Assembly: GCA_009377745.1 (NCBI GenBank)
Contig: WHTK01000001.1
Span: 1-64,000, forward strand
Reading direction: 5' to 3'
DNA: 64,000 nucleotides
From: Dehalococcoidia bacterium
GTDB taxonomy: Bacteria; Chloroflexota; Dehalococcoidia; DSTF01; WHTK01
Within the stretch, counting starts at the first letter, position 1. Each line of letters starts with the position of its first letter. The translations under genes and the position numbers were made by a program. Shown in pieces: positions 52,094 to 60,283 of this stretch. The notes beneath the pieces are model-generated. The model was not told the origin of the DNA and searched no databases. It saw only the letters and a program-made list of their open reading frames with translations.

Positions 52094-53289
52094 CAGCACA
52101 CCGGCCCTAGCGCCCGGCGTAGCACACCCGTGGCCGGGTCCAGACCGGTGTAGTAAACCCTTTCGTCCGTGTCATTCAGCGAGACGCAGCTGCTGGGCGC
52201 GATCAGGACACTACCATCCTCGGCGACCACCAAATCGGCCGTCACTGCCGTATCGACCTTGGTCTGCCAGCGGATTGCCTGGCTCGACGGCTCAATGCCG
52301 ACAAACCAGCCATCTTCCGTACCAACGACCAGGAGGCCGCCGCTCAGGACGGGAGCGGCCCTGACGGCGCCCTTATCAAGCGCCAGCGACCATGTCGCCG
52401 CGCCGGTTGTCACGTTGACGCTGTAGACATTGCCGTCGAAGTCGCCGAAGTAGGCGCTGTTGCCTTCGATCGCGGGACGGCTCCAGACCCAGTCCGTCGC
52501 TTCAAAAGACCACTTGCGCTCTCCGGTCGCCAGATCAACGGCGTGCAAGCGCCGGTCGAAGCCGCCGACCAGCAGCGTGTCCGATGCCAACGCCGGGGTT
52601 GAGGCCAGCGAGCGTTCGCCGGTGAAGCGCCAGACCTCGCGGCCCGTCGCCTGGTCGATGGCGTACATGTTGCCATCCAGCGAGGAGATATAGACGTTGC
52701 CGTTGGCCAGGAGCGGCTGGCTCCAAATTTCGCCGCCGGTCTCGAACAGCCTGGCGACCTCGATATCGAGGTCCTTGTTGGCGATCTTCGCCGCCAGCTG
52801 CGTTGACTGTAGCTTGTAGAGGCTCTCGCCGGCCGAGACGAAGAGAAGGCCCGTCGCCGGATCCAGCGTCACGCCGCCAAGCACCGGCCCGCCCAGCTTC
52901 AGGGAGGCGGCTTTGGGCTTGTCGCTGTCACGCTCGAATTCTTGGAACTTCACCTCCGAAGGCCGAAAGGCGTAGATGTAGCCGTTGTAGTCGCCGAAGA
53001 AGACGGTACCGTCGTCGCTGACTACCGGTTGGCCGTAGATGCCACGTAGCTTGCGAGCTGAGCCGTCTTCGATGTGCCAAAAGTCATTGAAGCGCCAGAC
53101 TTGCTGCCGCGTCTGCGCATTCAGCCCGTCCAGGCGGCGTGTCCCGGTCGAGACCAGAAGGATGTCGCCGGCGCGCGCAGGGGCCGCCCAGCCGCGGGTA
53201 CCGGCAGCGCCGCCGCAACCCACGACCAGCGCGCTCAGAAGCGCCAGGCCAATGAACAGGGAAAGGGCCCTTTGTTTCATGTGAAACAT
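52093..53289 (-). CDS. PQQ-repeat beta-propeller lipoprotein (BamB-like)
   Basis: A 398-residue lipoprotein. The signal peptide ends in the lipobox LSALVVGCGG. The mature part has repeated PQQ-type blades (GNVYISSLDGNMYAIDQATGREVWRF, LVGGFDRRLHAVDLATGERKWSF, AYFGDFDGNVYSVNVTTGAATWS). BamB of Gram-negative bacteria looks similar, but Chloroflexota are not known to have a BAM complex. ATG 53289 overlaps the yidD stop (TGATG). Its first codons contain a parS site. Confidence 0.85.
   Translation of the reverse strand: MFHMKQRALSLFIGLALLSALVVGCGGAAGTRGWAAPARAGDILLVSTGTRRLDGLNAQTRQQVWRFNDFWHIEDGSARKLRGIYGQPVVSDDGTVFFGDYNGYIYAFRPSEVKFQEFERDSDKPKAASLKLGGPVLGGVTLDPATGLLFVSAGESLYKLQSTQLAAKIANKDLDIEVARLFETGGEIWSQPLLANGNVYISSLDGNMYAIDQATGREVWRFTGERSLASTPALASDTLLVGGFDRRLHAVDLATGERKWSFEATDWVWSRPAIEGNSAYFGDFDGNVYSVNVTTGAATWSLALDKGAVRAAPVLSGGLLVVGTEDGWFVGIEPSSQAIRWQTKVDTAVTADLVVAEDGSVLIAPSSCVSLNDTDERVYYTGLDPATGVLRRALGPVC
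53273..53288. promoter_or_regulatory. parS-like site inside the lipoprotein gene
   Basis: TGTTTCATGTGAAACA differs from the parS consensus TGTTTCACGTGAAACA at one base. It lies in codons 1-6 of the beta-propeller lipoprotein gene, encoding part of MFHMKQ. Coding parS sites are known in other bacteria. Confidence 0.85.
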
Positions 53290-53486
53290 CAATCCGGCAC
53301 CGGGTCATAACCGCGACCGCCAAGCGGCCGGCAGCGCAAAAGGCGTCGCAAGCCCAGCCAGCCGCCTCGAAGCAGTCCACGGCGCTCGATAGCCTCGTAC
53401 ATGTAATGGGAGCAGCTCGGCTCAAACCGGCAGACATTGCCCAAACTCGGCGAAAGCGTCCGCTGGTAGATTCGGATCAGTCTCAG
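53289..53486 (-). CDS. yidD: Membrane protein insertion efficiency factor YidD
   Basis: A small protein whose homologues aid YidC-dependent insertion. The 65 residues [20 protein letters not shown]...[44 protein letters not shown] match the family through all its Cys positions. No ATG, GTG or TTG occurs near the expected start; CTG 53486 overlaps the rnpA stop as CTGA, the geometry of a coupled start. The frame is open far upstream, but that part is unlike YidD. Confidence 0.85.
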   Translation of the reverse strand: MRLIRIYQRTLSPSLGNVCRFEPSCSHYMYEAIERRGLLRGGWLGLRRLLRCRPLGGRGYDPVPD

Positions 53487-53821
53487 GATCGGCTTCGCGG
53501 CTCGGCCGGGGCCTCCAGTAGCCTGGCGCGCTTCAGCAGCAGCATTAACTCCGCCTTCAGGGCCGCAAACGTGGCCTGCGCCGCTTCCGCCCGCACCGAG
53601 ATCACCAGGTCGTAGCCCTCGGCCACCGGTAGGGAGCGGGTGATCTCGCGCAGACGGCGGCGTACCAGGTTCCGAGTCACCGCATTGCCAACTCGTTTCG
53701 GCACGGCGTAGCCGCAGCGAGTCCACTGCGCCTCGTTCGGTACCGAGCGTAGAGCCAGCAAACGGGCGCTGTTGTGCCGCCCCTGCTGGAACACGCGGTC
53801 GAAATCGGCGCGCCGGCGCAG
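53483..53821 (-). CDS. rnpA: Ribonuclease P protein component
   Basis: Protein subunit of the tRNA-5'-processing RNase P. The core [28 protein letters not shown] contains the RNR motif, with a GYDLVISVR strand after it. The family N-terminus ([23 protein letters not shown]) lies upstream of the first normal start (GTG 53794); CTG 53821 would restore it and give the usual length of 112 residues. The frame is also open back to 53986, across rpmH. The start is therefore unresolved. Confidence 0.9.
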   Translation of the reverse strand: MRRRADFDRVFQQGRHNSARLLALRSVPNEAQWTRCGYAVPKRVGNAVTRNLVRRRLREITRSLPVAEGYDLVISVRAEAAQATFAALKAELMLLLKRARLLEAPAEPRSRS

Positions 53822-53847
53822 ACGTCTGTCGCGTTGTCGAGGTCTCG

Positions 53848-53985
53848 CTAGACGGTGAGACGGGTCCGGCCCTTCGCTCGACGTCGTTGAATGACTCTTC
53901 GGCCGTCCGCGGTGGACATGCGCTTGCGAAAGCCATGAACCCGCATTCGGCGACGCTTCTTGGGCTGATAAGTTCGCTTGGGCAA
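53848..53985 (-). CDS. rpmH: 50S ribosomal protein L34
   Basis: A 45-residue basic ribosomal protein: [20 protein letters not shown] then [25 protein letters not shown]. The start is TTG 53985 with GTGAGGATG upstream. It has a near-consensus promoter at 54032-54060 and is followed by rnpA, the standard order beside bacterial origins. The rnpA reading frame runs open through the whole gene. Confidence 0.96.
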   Translation of the reverse strand: MPKRTYQPKKRRRMRVHGFRKRMSTADGRRVIQRRRAKGRTRLTV

Positions 53986-54000
53986 TTCATCCTCACGTCA

Positions 54001-54017
54001 GTCCTTCTGAGAAGGAC
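54001..54017 (-). other. Palindrome in the rpmH leader
   Basis: GTCCTTCTGAGAAGGAC forms a seven-pair hairpin with a TGA/TCA loop, 15 bases before the rpmH start. It could be a regulatory hairpin or protein-binding site; function is not shown. Confidence 0.45.
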
Positions 54018-54031
54018 ACTTAGGCTCTGCC

Positions 54032-54060
54032 AGTCTATGGAAGCCCACTCTCAGTGTCAA
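54032..54060 (-). promoter_or_regulatory. rpmH operon promoter
   Basis: Minus strand TTGACA (54055-54060), 17 bases and TAGACT (54032-54037). It would drive rpmH-rnpA-yidD and, because the following genes overlap, probably the lipoprotein, yidC, jag, pfkB, parA and parB too. Confidence 0.8.
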
Positions 54061-54137
54061 TCCAGTGTAGCTTCCGGCTGCCCTCTCGCTCCAGTCCCCT
54101 TGAACAAGCTTCGCCCAGGACCGCGGCGGCCGCTTGT

Positions 54138-54153
54138 TGTTTCACGTGAAACA
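54138..54153. promoter_or_regulatory. parS site (perfect)
   Basis: TGTTTCACGTGAAACA, identical to the bacterial parS consensus bound by ParB/Spo0J. It lies in the gap between rpmH and the lytic transglycosylase gene, 4.7 kb from parB, and 33 bases from the next copy. Confidence 0.95.
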
Positions 54154-54185
54154 TGGTTTCGTAATACGGCCCCGGCCAAACAGGT

Positions 54186-54201
54186 TGTTTCACGTGAAAC
54201 A
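54186..54201. promoter_or_regulatory. parS site (perfect)
   Basis: A second exact TGTTTCACGTGAAACA, 48 bases from the first (start to start), roughly 4.5 helical turns. Clustered parS sites mark the origin-proximal domain. No DnaA-box cluster is seen in this 273-base gap. Confidence 0.95.
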
Positions 54202-54258
54202 ACGGGAACACAGCTCTCCTTGCCCGCTTGCCCGGGGAGGCGGAGGGCTTGGAGGCTC

Positions 54259-56565
54259 CTACGGCAGATTCGGATACGGCGCGCCGGCGTACAAATAGCG
54301 ATAGATCGCGTAGTTCTCCGCGACCAGCTCCACATAGAGCCTCGATTCGCTGAACTCAATCGTCTCCAGGAAGACGTCCGCATCCGCGCCGCTGGCCTCA
54401 CGCCAGCGCGTCGCCGCGTTCGGGCCGGCGTTGTAGGCGGCAAAGGCCACGAAAATTTCGTCATCGAACTCGGCCATCTGGTCCGCCATATATCTGGCGC
54501 CCAGCCGCAGGTTCAGATCCGCTTGAAATAGGCCGTCATTGGTCACCCCGGCGATGCCCAGCTTTGTGGCGAGAGCCTTACCGGTCGCCGGCAGCACCTG
54601 CGTCAGGCCCAACGCGCCCGCCGGCGAGATCGCGCGCGGGTCAAAGAAACTCTCTTGCCGCACGAAGGCCAGCATCAGCAACGGCGATACTCCGACGGCC
54701 GTCGCGTGCCGCTGGGCGCTCAAGCCGAACGCCGGTGGGTAAGACAGCGAAAGCAGCGCCTTCGGCAGGCCCTGGTTCGGATTCAGGTTCAGAATTCGTA
54801 GCAGCCGCTGCCCTGCCCGCGCCGACATACCAACCCGGCCCTCGCGCTGTAGCTCCCTCGCCAGCGTGTACATGGCGATCGGGTCGTTGGTGTAAGCCTC
54901 CATCAGGTCAAAGACCTCGCCATCGCCCTGGCCCGTCCTTCCGACCAGCCATAGCTCCTGCGCCCGCGGCCAGCGCGCGTCGGCCGCCCAGCCCGGGTCG
55001 GCGATGCTGCGGGCGGTCCGTTGCGCCAGCCACGCCTCGGCGGCGGACCAATCGAATGTTGGATTCAGGTTCAAATTGGTCTCCTGAATCGATTCCGGCA
55101 GGTTATGATCCCCGGCCAGCAGCCCCTGAGAGCGGACGCCGTAGTAGTCGTCCTCATTCGCCTGGGTCAGCTGCTGCAAGATCGATGTGGCCGCGGCCGT
55201 GTTGCCGCCCTTGAGCAGAGCCTTGCCCTGCCAGAAGCTCAGGCGCTCCCGGTTCAAGCCCATCACGGTGGAAAGGCTTTCGCCCCAGAAGGTGCTGGCT
55301 TCCTGGTAGCGCTGAGCTTTGTAAGAGAGCATCCCTCGCCGAAAGGCCGCGTCCGGCGCCCAGGTGGATGCCGGGTACTCCCCCACAATGCGGGCGAACA
55401 GCACCCGCGCCTCATCCAGCTTCTCGTCGTCCTCCAGGATGCGGGCCCGCCACCACAGCGCGTCATCCGCGATCAGGCTGGCCGGGTTGGCCACCGTGGC
55501 GCGAGTGTAGTTCTCCAGCGCCGCCGACAGCTCAGCTCGTGATTCCTGGATCGCCGCCAGGTAGTAGTAGGCCTCGGCGCTGGCCTGGGCGCTCGGCGCG
55601 GCTGTGACCTGCTCCCGGAAGGCCGGCTCGGCGGCCGTGTAGTCGTTATTGCGATAGTAGATCATGCCCCGGATCACCGGCTCGAACGTCTCACCGCGGG
55701 CCATGGCTTCCTCTAGGTCGGTCAGCGCCTGGGTCGTCGATGGGTATTCGATGAGCAGCCGTCTCAGCTCATCCATGTAGGTTGAGTCGCCCAATTCCCG
55801 CTTGATGGCGCTGATCCGTGAGAGCGCCAGGGCATCATCGCCGGCAAGCTCGCTACCGTCCATGAAGAGGCCGTACCAACGCATCGCTTCGGCGGTGTTG
55901 CCGGCCCGCTCGTAGGCTTGGGCAATGAACAGCCGGTACGTCCGCCGCTGCGACCCGGGCACGCCGAGGTTGAGGCCGCTGATCGCCGAATTCGCCGCGG
56001 CGACGGGCTGATCGAGCTCCAGCAGCACCCGCCCCCTATCGAGGTAGGCGTACGGCAGGCCCGGCCTCCCCGACGCAACATAGGCGTCGTACTGCTCCAG
56101 CGACTGGCTCCACATGCCCTGCGCCGCGTACGACCGCGCCAGCATGTAGCGCACCGCCGGGTCGTTGCCGGCTGTTGTGGCTACAAAGGGCTCGAGCAGC
56201 AGCTGGACATCCTTGGCCCTGTCGAGCTCCAGCAGCATCCGCGCCGCACTCACTGTCCCCTCGAACTTGAGCCTTGCATCCGCCGCCTGGATCGCGATGT
56301 AGGCGTCGGCGGCTCCCTGCAGGTCGCCCTCGGCCTCCAGACGGCGCGCCGTTGCCAGGTCGGTAGGCGCATTGGGGCGCGGTGTCAGCGCCAGGCCCGG
56401 CTGCGCTGTCGGCGTCGAGCCCGCCATCGCCTCGCCTGAAGGTGACGCGATCGGTGAGATGACGACCTCCGGGTTGAGCGCGGGCTGGCCGTCACCATCG
56501 CCACTGCAGGCCAGGATCAGAGGTGCTAGAAGAACTAATGTACGCAAATATCGGTAACGGGCCAA
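54259..56565 (-). CDS. Soluble-type lytic transglycosylase with TPR array
   Basis: A 768-residue lipoprotein that cuts peptidoglycan. The signal peptide ends LILACSGDG. Residues about 75-560 are a TPR-like superhelix as in Slt70, and the C-terminal 150 residues are the SLT domain with the catalytic Glu in FVRQESFFDPRAISPAGALGLTQVLP and AAYNAGPNAATRW. The start is TTG 56565. It is divergent from alr, also a wall gene. Confidence 0.92.
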   Translation of the reverse strand: MARYRYLRTLVLLAPLILACSGDGDGQPALNPEVVISPIASPSGEAMAGSTPTAQPGLALTPRPNAPTDLATARRLEAEGDLQGAADAYIAIQAADARLKFEGTVSAARMLLELDRAKDVQLLLEPFVATTAGNDPAVRYMLARSYAAQGMWSQSLEQYDAYVASGRPGLPYAYLDRGRVLLELDQPVAAANSAISGLNLGVPGSQRRTYRLFIAQAYERAGNTAEAMRWYGLFMDGSELAGDDALALSRISAIKRELGDSTYMDELRRLLIEYPSTTQALTDLEEAMARGETFEPVIRGMIYYRNNDYTAAEPAFREQVTAAPSAQASAEAYYYLAAIQESRAELSAALENYTRATVANPASLIADDALWWRARILEDDEKLDEARVLFARIVGEYPASTWAPDAAFRRGMLSYKAQRYQEASTFWGESLSTVMGLNRERLSFWQGKALLKGGNTAAATSILQQLTQANEDDYYGVRSQGLLAGDHNLPESIQETNLNLNPTFDWSAAEAWLAQRTARSIADPGWAADARWPRAQELWLVGRTGQGDGEVFDLMEAYTNDPIAMYTLARELQREGRVGMSARAGQRLLRILNLNPNQGLPKALLSLSYPPAFGLSAQRHATAVGVSPLLMLAFVRQESFFDPRAISPAGALGLTQVLPATGKALATKLGIAGVTNDGLFQADLNLRLGARYMADQMAEFDDEIFVAFAAYNAGPNAATRWREASGADADVFLETIEFSESRLYVELVAENYAIYRYLYAGAPYPNLP

Positions 56566-56716
56566 TGTAAAACCTTTGGCTGATGGTCGCTGCCATGCTA
56601 TAGGGGCATGTCTAGCGAGTCAAAACGGGCAGCCAGTTCCAGGCTACGTCTGGGACTATCCCTTGCAGCCCTTCCGATCCTATCGTAGGAACGAGCAGCA
56701 CGTCAGCGAGCACGGC

Positions 56717-57943
56717 ATGTCAGCGCCATTAAACCTGGAGGGCCCCATCTCTAACGAAGCACCCGTTTCGCCGCGAGAGATTGCCTTCCGCGAAGGCCTG
56801 CGGGTTTGGGCCGAAGTCGACCTCGACCTCGTGGTAGCCAACGTCCGCGTACTCAAACGTCAGGCCGGCGATGCAAGGTTGCTCGTCGTGGTCAAAGGCA
56901 ACGCCTACGGCCACGGCGCCGTCCCTATCGCCCGCGCCTCCATCGATGCCGGTGCCTGGGGCCTCGGCGTTGTCGACCTGGATGAGGGCGAGGAGCTGCG
57001 CCGCGCCGGCATTACAGCCCCGATCCTCGTCCTCGGCAGCAGCGCCATTGCTCTCGCCCCTCGCCTTGTCGAGAGCGATCTGCGCGTGACGGCCGGCTCT
57101 CTCGCGATGGGACAGGCATTATCGACGGCAGCTCAAGTTGTCGGCCGCGACGCCATCGTCCACGTCAAAGTCGAGACCGGACTGAACCGCTTCGGCGTCC
57201 TGCCGGAGGAGGCTGTCGCCCTGGCCGAGTCGCTGCGGTCCCTTCCCGGCGTTGTCGTCGAAGGCCTCTCCACCCACCTCGCCAGCGTCGATGAGGGCGA
57301 CAAGACCTTCACCTACGAGCAATACGCCGCCTTTCGCGCCGCCGCCGATCGCCTGCCCTGGGTGCCGCTACACCATGTCTCCAGCACAGGGGCGCTTCTT
57401 GACCTGCCGGACCTGCGGCTCGCCCTCGTCCGCAGCGGTATCGGCGTCTACGGCTACTACCCCGGTGAGGTCAGTCACGACGCGCCGCTGCGGCCCGTCC
57501 TCTCACTCCGCAGCCGTATTGCCCGCGTCTCCGAGCTCCATGAGGGCGAGACGGTAGGCTACGGCCGCACCTGGACAGCCGATCGTCCCGGACGTGTCGC
57601 TCTCGCGATGGCCGGCTACGCAGACGGCCTCCACCGCAGCCTCTCGAACCAGGGAGTAGCCCTCGTGCGGGGAAAACGTGTCCCCTTGATCGGGCGCGTC
57701 GCCATGGACATGCTTATGCTCGACATAACGAAAATGTCAGAAGTAGACATCGATGACGAGGTCACCCTCATCGGCCGTCAGGGAGACGCCGAAATCACCG
57801 CCGACGAGGTTGCGCGCCTCTCGGGCACGATCAGCTACGAGGTTCTCGCCGGCATTATGGCCCGCGTCCCTCGCCTCTATGTCCGCGCGGGCAACATCAT
57901 CGCCCGCCATGATCTCTCCGGCTATCGGGAAACCCCCGCGTAG
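56717..57943 (+). CDS. alr: Alanine racemase
   Basis: Makes D-alanine for peptidoglycan. The 408-residue PLP enzyme has the cofactor lysine in VVVKGNAYGHGA, the substrate-binding MET/GLNRFG-type VETGLNRFG, the catalytic Tyr region ETVGYGRTW and VAMDMLMLDIT. ATG 56717 gives a 25-residue lead before the barrel; an open frame extends upstream to 56576, so the start is not certain. Presence of alr and the transglycosylase shows the cell has, or had, a murein wall. Confidence 0.95.
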   Translation: MSAPLNLEGPISNEAPVSPREIAFREGLRVWAEVDLDLVVANVRVLKRQAGDARLLVVVKGNAYGHGAVPIARASIDAGAWGLGVVDLDEGEELRRAGITAPILVLGSSAIALAPRLVESDLRVTAGSLAMGQALSTAAQVVGRDAIVHVKVETGLNRFGVLPEEAVALAESLRSLPGVVVEGLSTHLASVDEGDKTFTYEQYAAFRAAADRLPWVPLHHVSSTGALLDLPDLRLALVRSGIGVYGYYPGEVSHDAPLRPVLSLRSRIARVSELHEGETVGYGRTWTADRPGRVALAMAGYADGLHRSLSNQGVALVRGKRVPLIGRVAMDMLMLDITKMSEVDIDDEVTLIGRQGDAEITADEVARLSGTISYEVLAGIMARVPRLYVRAGNIIARHDLSGYRETPA

Positions 57944-57953
57944 CCCGATCAAG

Positions 57954-57980
57954 TGTCATCCCGAGCAACAGCGAAGAGCC
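57954..57980. repeat. Dispersed intergenic repeat, family B variant
   Basis: TGTCATCCCGAGCAACAGCG followed by AAGAGCC, eleven bases after alr. A shorter relative (AGTCATTCCGAGGCACGAGG) is at 58352. These are degenerate forms of the TGTCATTCTGAGC repeats. Confidence 0.45.
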
Positions 57981-58110
57981 TACTCCCAGCTGGGGCTCAA
58001 CTCCATCCTCTGCAAGCGCCCAGCGGCCAGCCATCCCTGACCGTAAGCGAGCCTCATGCTAGGATCGCCCCGTAACCCGCCCGGCGACCGCGGTAGGTAA
58101 AGGATGCAGA

Positions 58111-58338
58111 ATGCTTAATCGAGTCACCGTCTCGCTCAGCCTGGCGCTGCTGGCCGTCATCGCCACCACCGGCGTAGCCTCCGCCGCCACCGATCAGGAG
58201 AAGGTCGCCGTCGGCACCTTCCTTCTCGCCGTCGGGATCATGGCCTTCCTGGCCCTCATCTACTTCCTCAAGCGCGCCCTTGGCCTCGAAAAGGCTCTCC
58301 CCGCCGAGCCTGACACCGGCCCCAACGCCCACCACTAG
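58111..58338 (+). CDS. Small membrane protein of unknown function
   Basis: A 75-residue protein with a signal-peptide-like start (residues 1-25, ending GVASAA) and a second hydrophobic segment (about 34-53), then a short polar tail ending NAHH. Not recognised. There is no strong ribosome binding site (AGGATGCAGA before ATG). It lies between alr and the convergent pair tyrS/58532 gene; bases 58339-58531 hold only a degenerate repeat. Confidence 0.5.
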   Translation: MLNRVTVSLSLALLAVIATTGVASAATDQEKVAVGTFLLAVGIMAFLALIYFLKRALGLEKALPAEPDTGPNAHH

Positions 58339-58531
58339 GCTCGGCTGATGCCGAGCCTAGTCATTCCGAGGCACGAGGAATCCTGCCCTGGCAGATCACT
58401 TTCTTAGCCGATCAACAGCCGATCAACGTCGGACCACTCATCGTCTGTGCCAACCAGCCCAACGGCGCCTTGAGCCTGGCCCCCCTGAGCCGCGTCGAAG
58501 GACGCCCGCCCTTCCAAGGAGCGAAGCTAAG

Positions 58532-58831
58532 CTAAACCCCGTCCACTCCCAACGATGTCACCCGCCAGGCCCCTTCCATCTGCTGCCAGGTCGCGTTGGC
58601 GCGGATATCCCCCATCGTCGTCTCGAACCGCACTCGAAAGCGATGCTCGCCGCCTTCCTCCTCGTGCGTCTCGATCACATAGCCGCTGGCCGATGGTATC
58701 TGCGTGATCCCGGCGCTGATCGACATCGCCTCATTCACCGCCTCGTTAGTCAGATAGCCCATCGCCGTAAACACGTCGCCTGAGAGCAGCGCGTCGCACG
58801 CGACCCGCATCGAGTCCTCCGGCTCAGCCAT
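58532..58831 (-). CDS. Small conserved-looking protein of unknown function
   Basis: A 99-residue acidic protein with an alpha-beta pattern: MRVACDALLSGDVFTAMGYLT, then YVIETHEEEGGEHRFRVRFETTMG and GAWRVTSLGVDG. The last two stretches resemble SnoaL/NTF2-type folds, but no residue-level match is claimed. Its start overlaps tyrS by eight bases, so the two are co-translated. Confidence 0.6.
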   Translation of the reverse strand: MAEPEDSMRVACDALLSGDVFTAMGYLTNEAVNEAMSISAGITQIPSASGYVIETHEEEGGEHRFRVRFETTMGDIRANATWQQMEGAWRVTSLGVDGV

Positions 58832-60062
58832 CAGCTGCCACTACGCGCAGAAACCGGTGCCGTCCGACTCTGATCAGGCTTCCCTCGGCCAGCTCGACCT
58901 GCGCTTCCTTAATCGGTTGGCCGTCGATGCTAATGCCTCCCTGCTGCAATAGCCGGCGGGCCTCGCTTCTGCTCCCGGCCACGCCCGCGACGCTCAAAGC
59001 CAGAGTGATATCCACGCTTGCTTTGCCGTCCTGATCCAGGGCCAAGGGCAGCTCCTGTGCTTCCTCTGGCTCTTCCCGGCGCTGGAACACCCGCTCGAAC
59101 TCCGCCTGCGCCGCCTCCGCCTGCCCGTCGTCGTACAGCAGCGCCACCACCGACCGCGCCAGCCGCTTCTTCGCCTCCATAGGATTCAGCGTCTTCGCCG
59201 CCAACCCCCGCTCGATCTCCGCCAGCTCCTCCGAGGGCACCTCGGTCAGCAGCGTGAAGTAGTTGGGCATCAGCGAGTCCGGTATCGACATCAGCTTGCC
59301 GTACATCTCCGCCGGCGCTTCGTCCAGACCCACGTAGTTGCCGACCGACTTCGACATCTTCAGCACGCCGTCCGTGCCCTTGAGCAGCGGCGTCGTCACG
59401 GCGATAAGCGGCCGCTCACCCAGCGCCCGCTGTAGCTGGCGCCCCGCCATGATATTGAACAGCTGGTCCACAGCGCCGAGCTGGACGTCCGTCTTTAGGT
59501 GGTGCGCGTCGTAGGCCTGCATCAGGGCGTAGATGAATTCATGAATGTAGAGCGGCTTGGCCTCCGCCATCCGGTTGCGGAAGGTCTCGTGCTCCAGGAA
59601 CTGCGCCACGGTGAAGTTGGAAGCGAGCTGGACGACCTCCGCCAACGTTAGCGAGGCTAGCCAGTCGCCGTTGCGCTCGATCGTGGTCTTGTCCGGGTCG
59701 AGGACACGGAAAACCTGACGCAGCCATGTCTGGGCATTCGACTCGACCTGCTCCACCGTCAGCATCTGCCGCGCTGCCGTCTTGTCGCTCGGGTCGCCGA
59801 CCAGCCCCGTCATCGTGCCGATCAGGAAGGTCACGTCGTGGCCCAGGCGCTGGAACTGGCGCATCTTGAGCATCGGCACCATATTGCCGAGCGTCAGGTC
59901 GGTGGATGTGGGATCGAACCCGCAATAGACGCGCAGCGGCTTGCCGAGGCTCAGCCGCTCGCGCAGGTCTTCCTCCATCGTCCGCTGAATGTTCGGGTCG
60001 CCGTACTCGACGCCGCGCATCAGCACCCGCATCTGCTCGTCCACCGACACCTGCGCCGTCAT
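58824..60062 (-). CDS. tyrS: Tyrosyl-tRNA synthetase
   Basis: Charges tRNA-Tyr. The 412-residue enzyme has a class I HIGH-like motif DPTSTDLTLGN, the Tyr-binding GTMTGLVGDPSDKTAAR and QLGAVDQLFNIMAGR, the KMSKS loop LKMSKSVGNYVGL and a C-terminal S4 RNA-binding domain (SRSEARRLLQQGGISIDG). The HIGH residue His is replaced (TLGN), as in the TyrS2/TyrZ subgroup. ATG 60062 follows AGGGAAGGG. No T-box leader is evident in the 221 bases upstream. Confidence 0.95.
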   Translation of the reverse strand: MTAQVSVDEQMRVLMRGVEYGDPNIQRTMEEDLRERLSLGKPLRVYCGFDPTSTDLTLGNMVPMLKMRQFQRLGHDVTFLIGTMTGLVGDPSDKTAARQMLTVEQVESNAQTWLRQVFRVLDPDKTTIERNGDWLASLTLAEVVQLASNFTVAQFLEHETFRNRMAEAKPLYIHEFIYALMQAYDAHHLKTDVQLGAVDQLFNIMAGRQLQRALGERPLIAVTTPLLKGTDGVLKMSKSVGNYVGLDEAPAEMYGKLMSIPDSLMPNYFTLLTEVPSEELAEIERGLAAKTLNPMEAKKRLARSVVALLYDDGQAEAAQAEFERVFQRREEPEEAQELPLALDQDGKASVDITLALSVAGVAGSRSEARRLLQQGGISIDGQPIKEAQVELAEGSLIRVGRHRFLRVVAADG

Positions 60063-60283
60063 CCCTTCCCTCGTCACTTAGTCCACCGAGTGTAAACCAT
60101 GACGCTCGTAGGCGAGATGGACGTGGCTTATCGCTGGGTTGAGTGGTCGGTCAGCGGCTGGGAGATTGGCCCGAGGTTGCTTCGTCAGGGCTCCTTGCAA
60201 AGACAGATACGGGCAGAAAGGCGAATTACCGGCTTGTTGGTGGCAAAATGCGCCAGGATACCGCCCTAATCAGCGAAATTGGC

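Noticed and set aside
53487..53996. Long minus-strand open frame extending upstream of yidD
   Set aside because: It overlaps rnpA and rpmH in another frame and its upstream part has no YidD-like or other known pattern.
53986..54258. Replication origin with DnaA boxes
   Set aside because: Two parS sites are present but no clustered TTATCCACA-like boxes and no dnaA gene in view; the exact origin cannot be placed here.
60063..60283. T-box leader upstream of tyrS
   Set aside because: No AGGGTGG(N)ACCGCG antiterminator or specifier loop could be found in the 221 bases.
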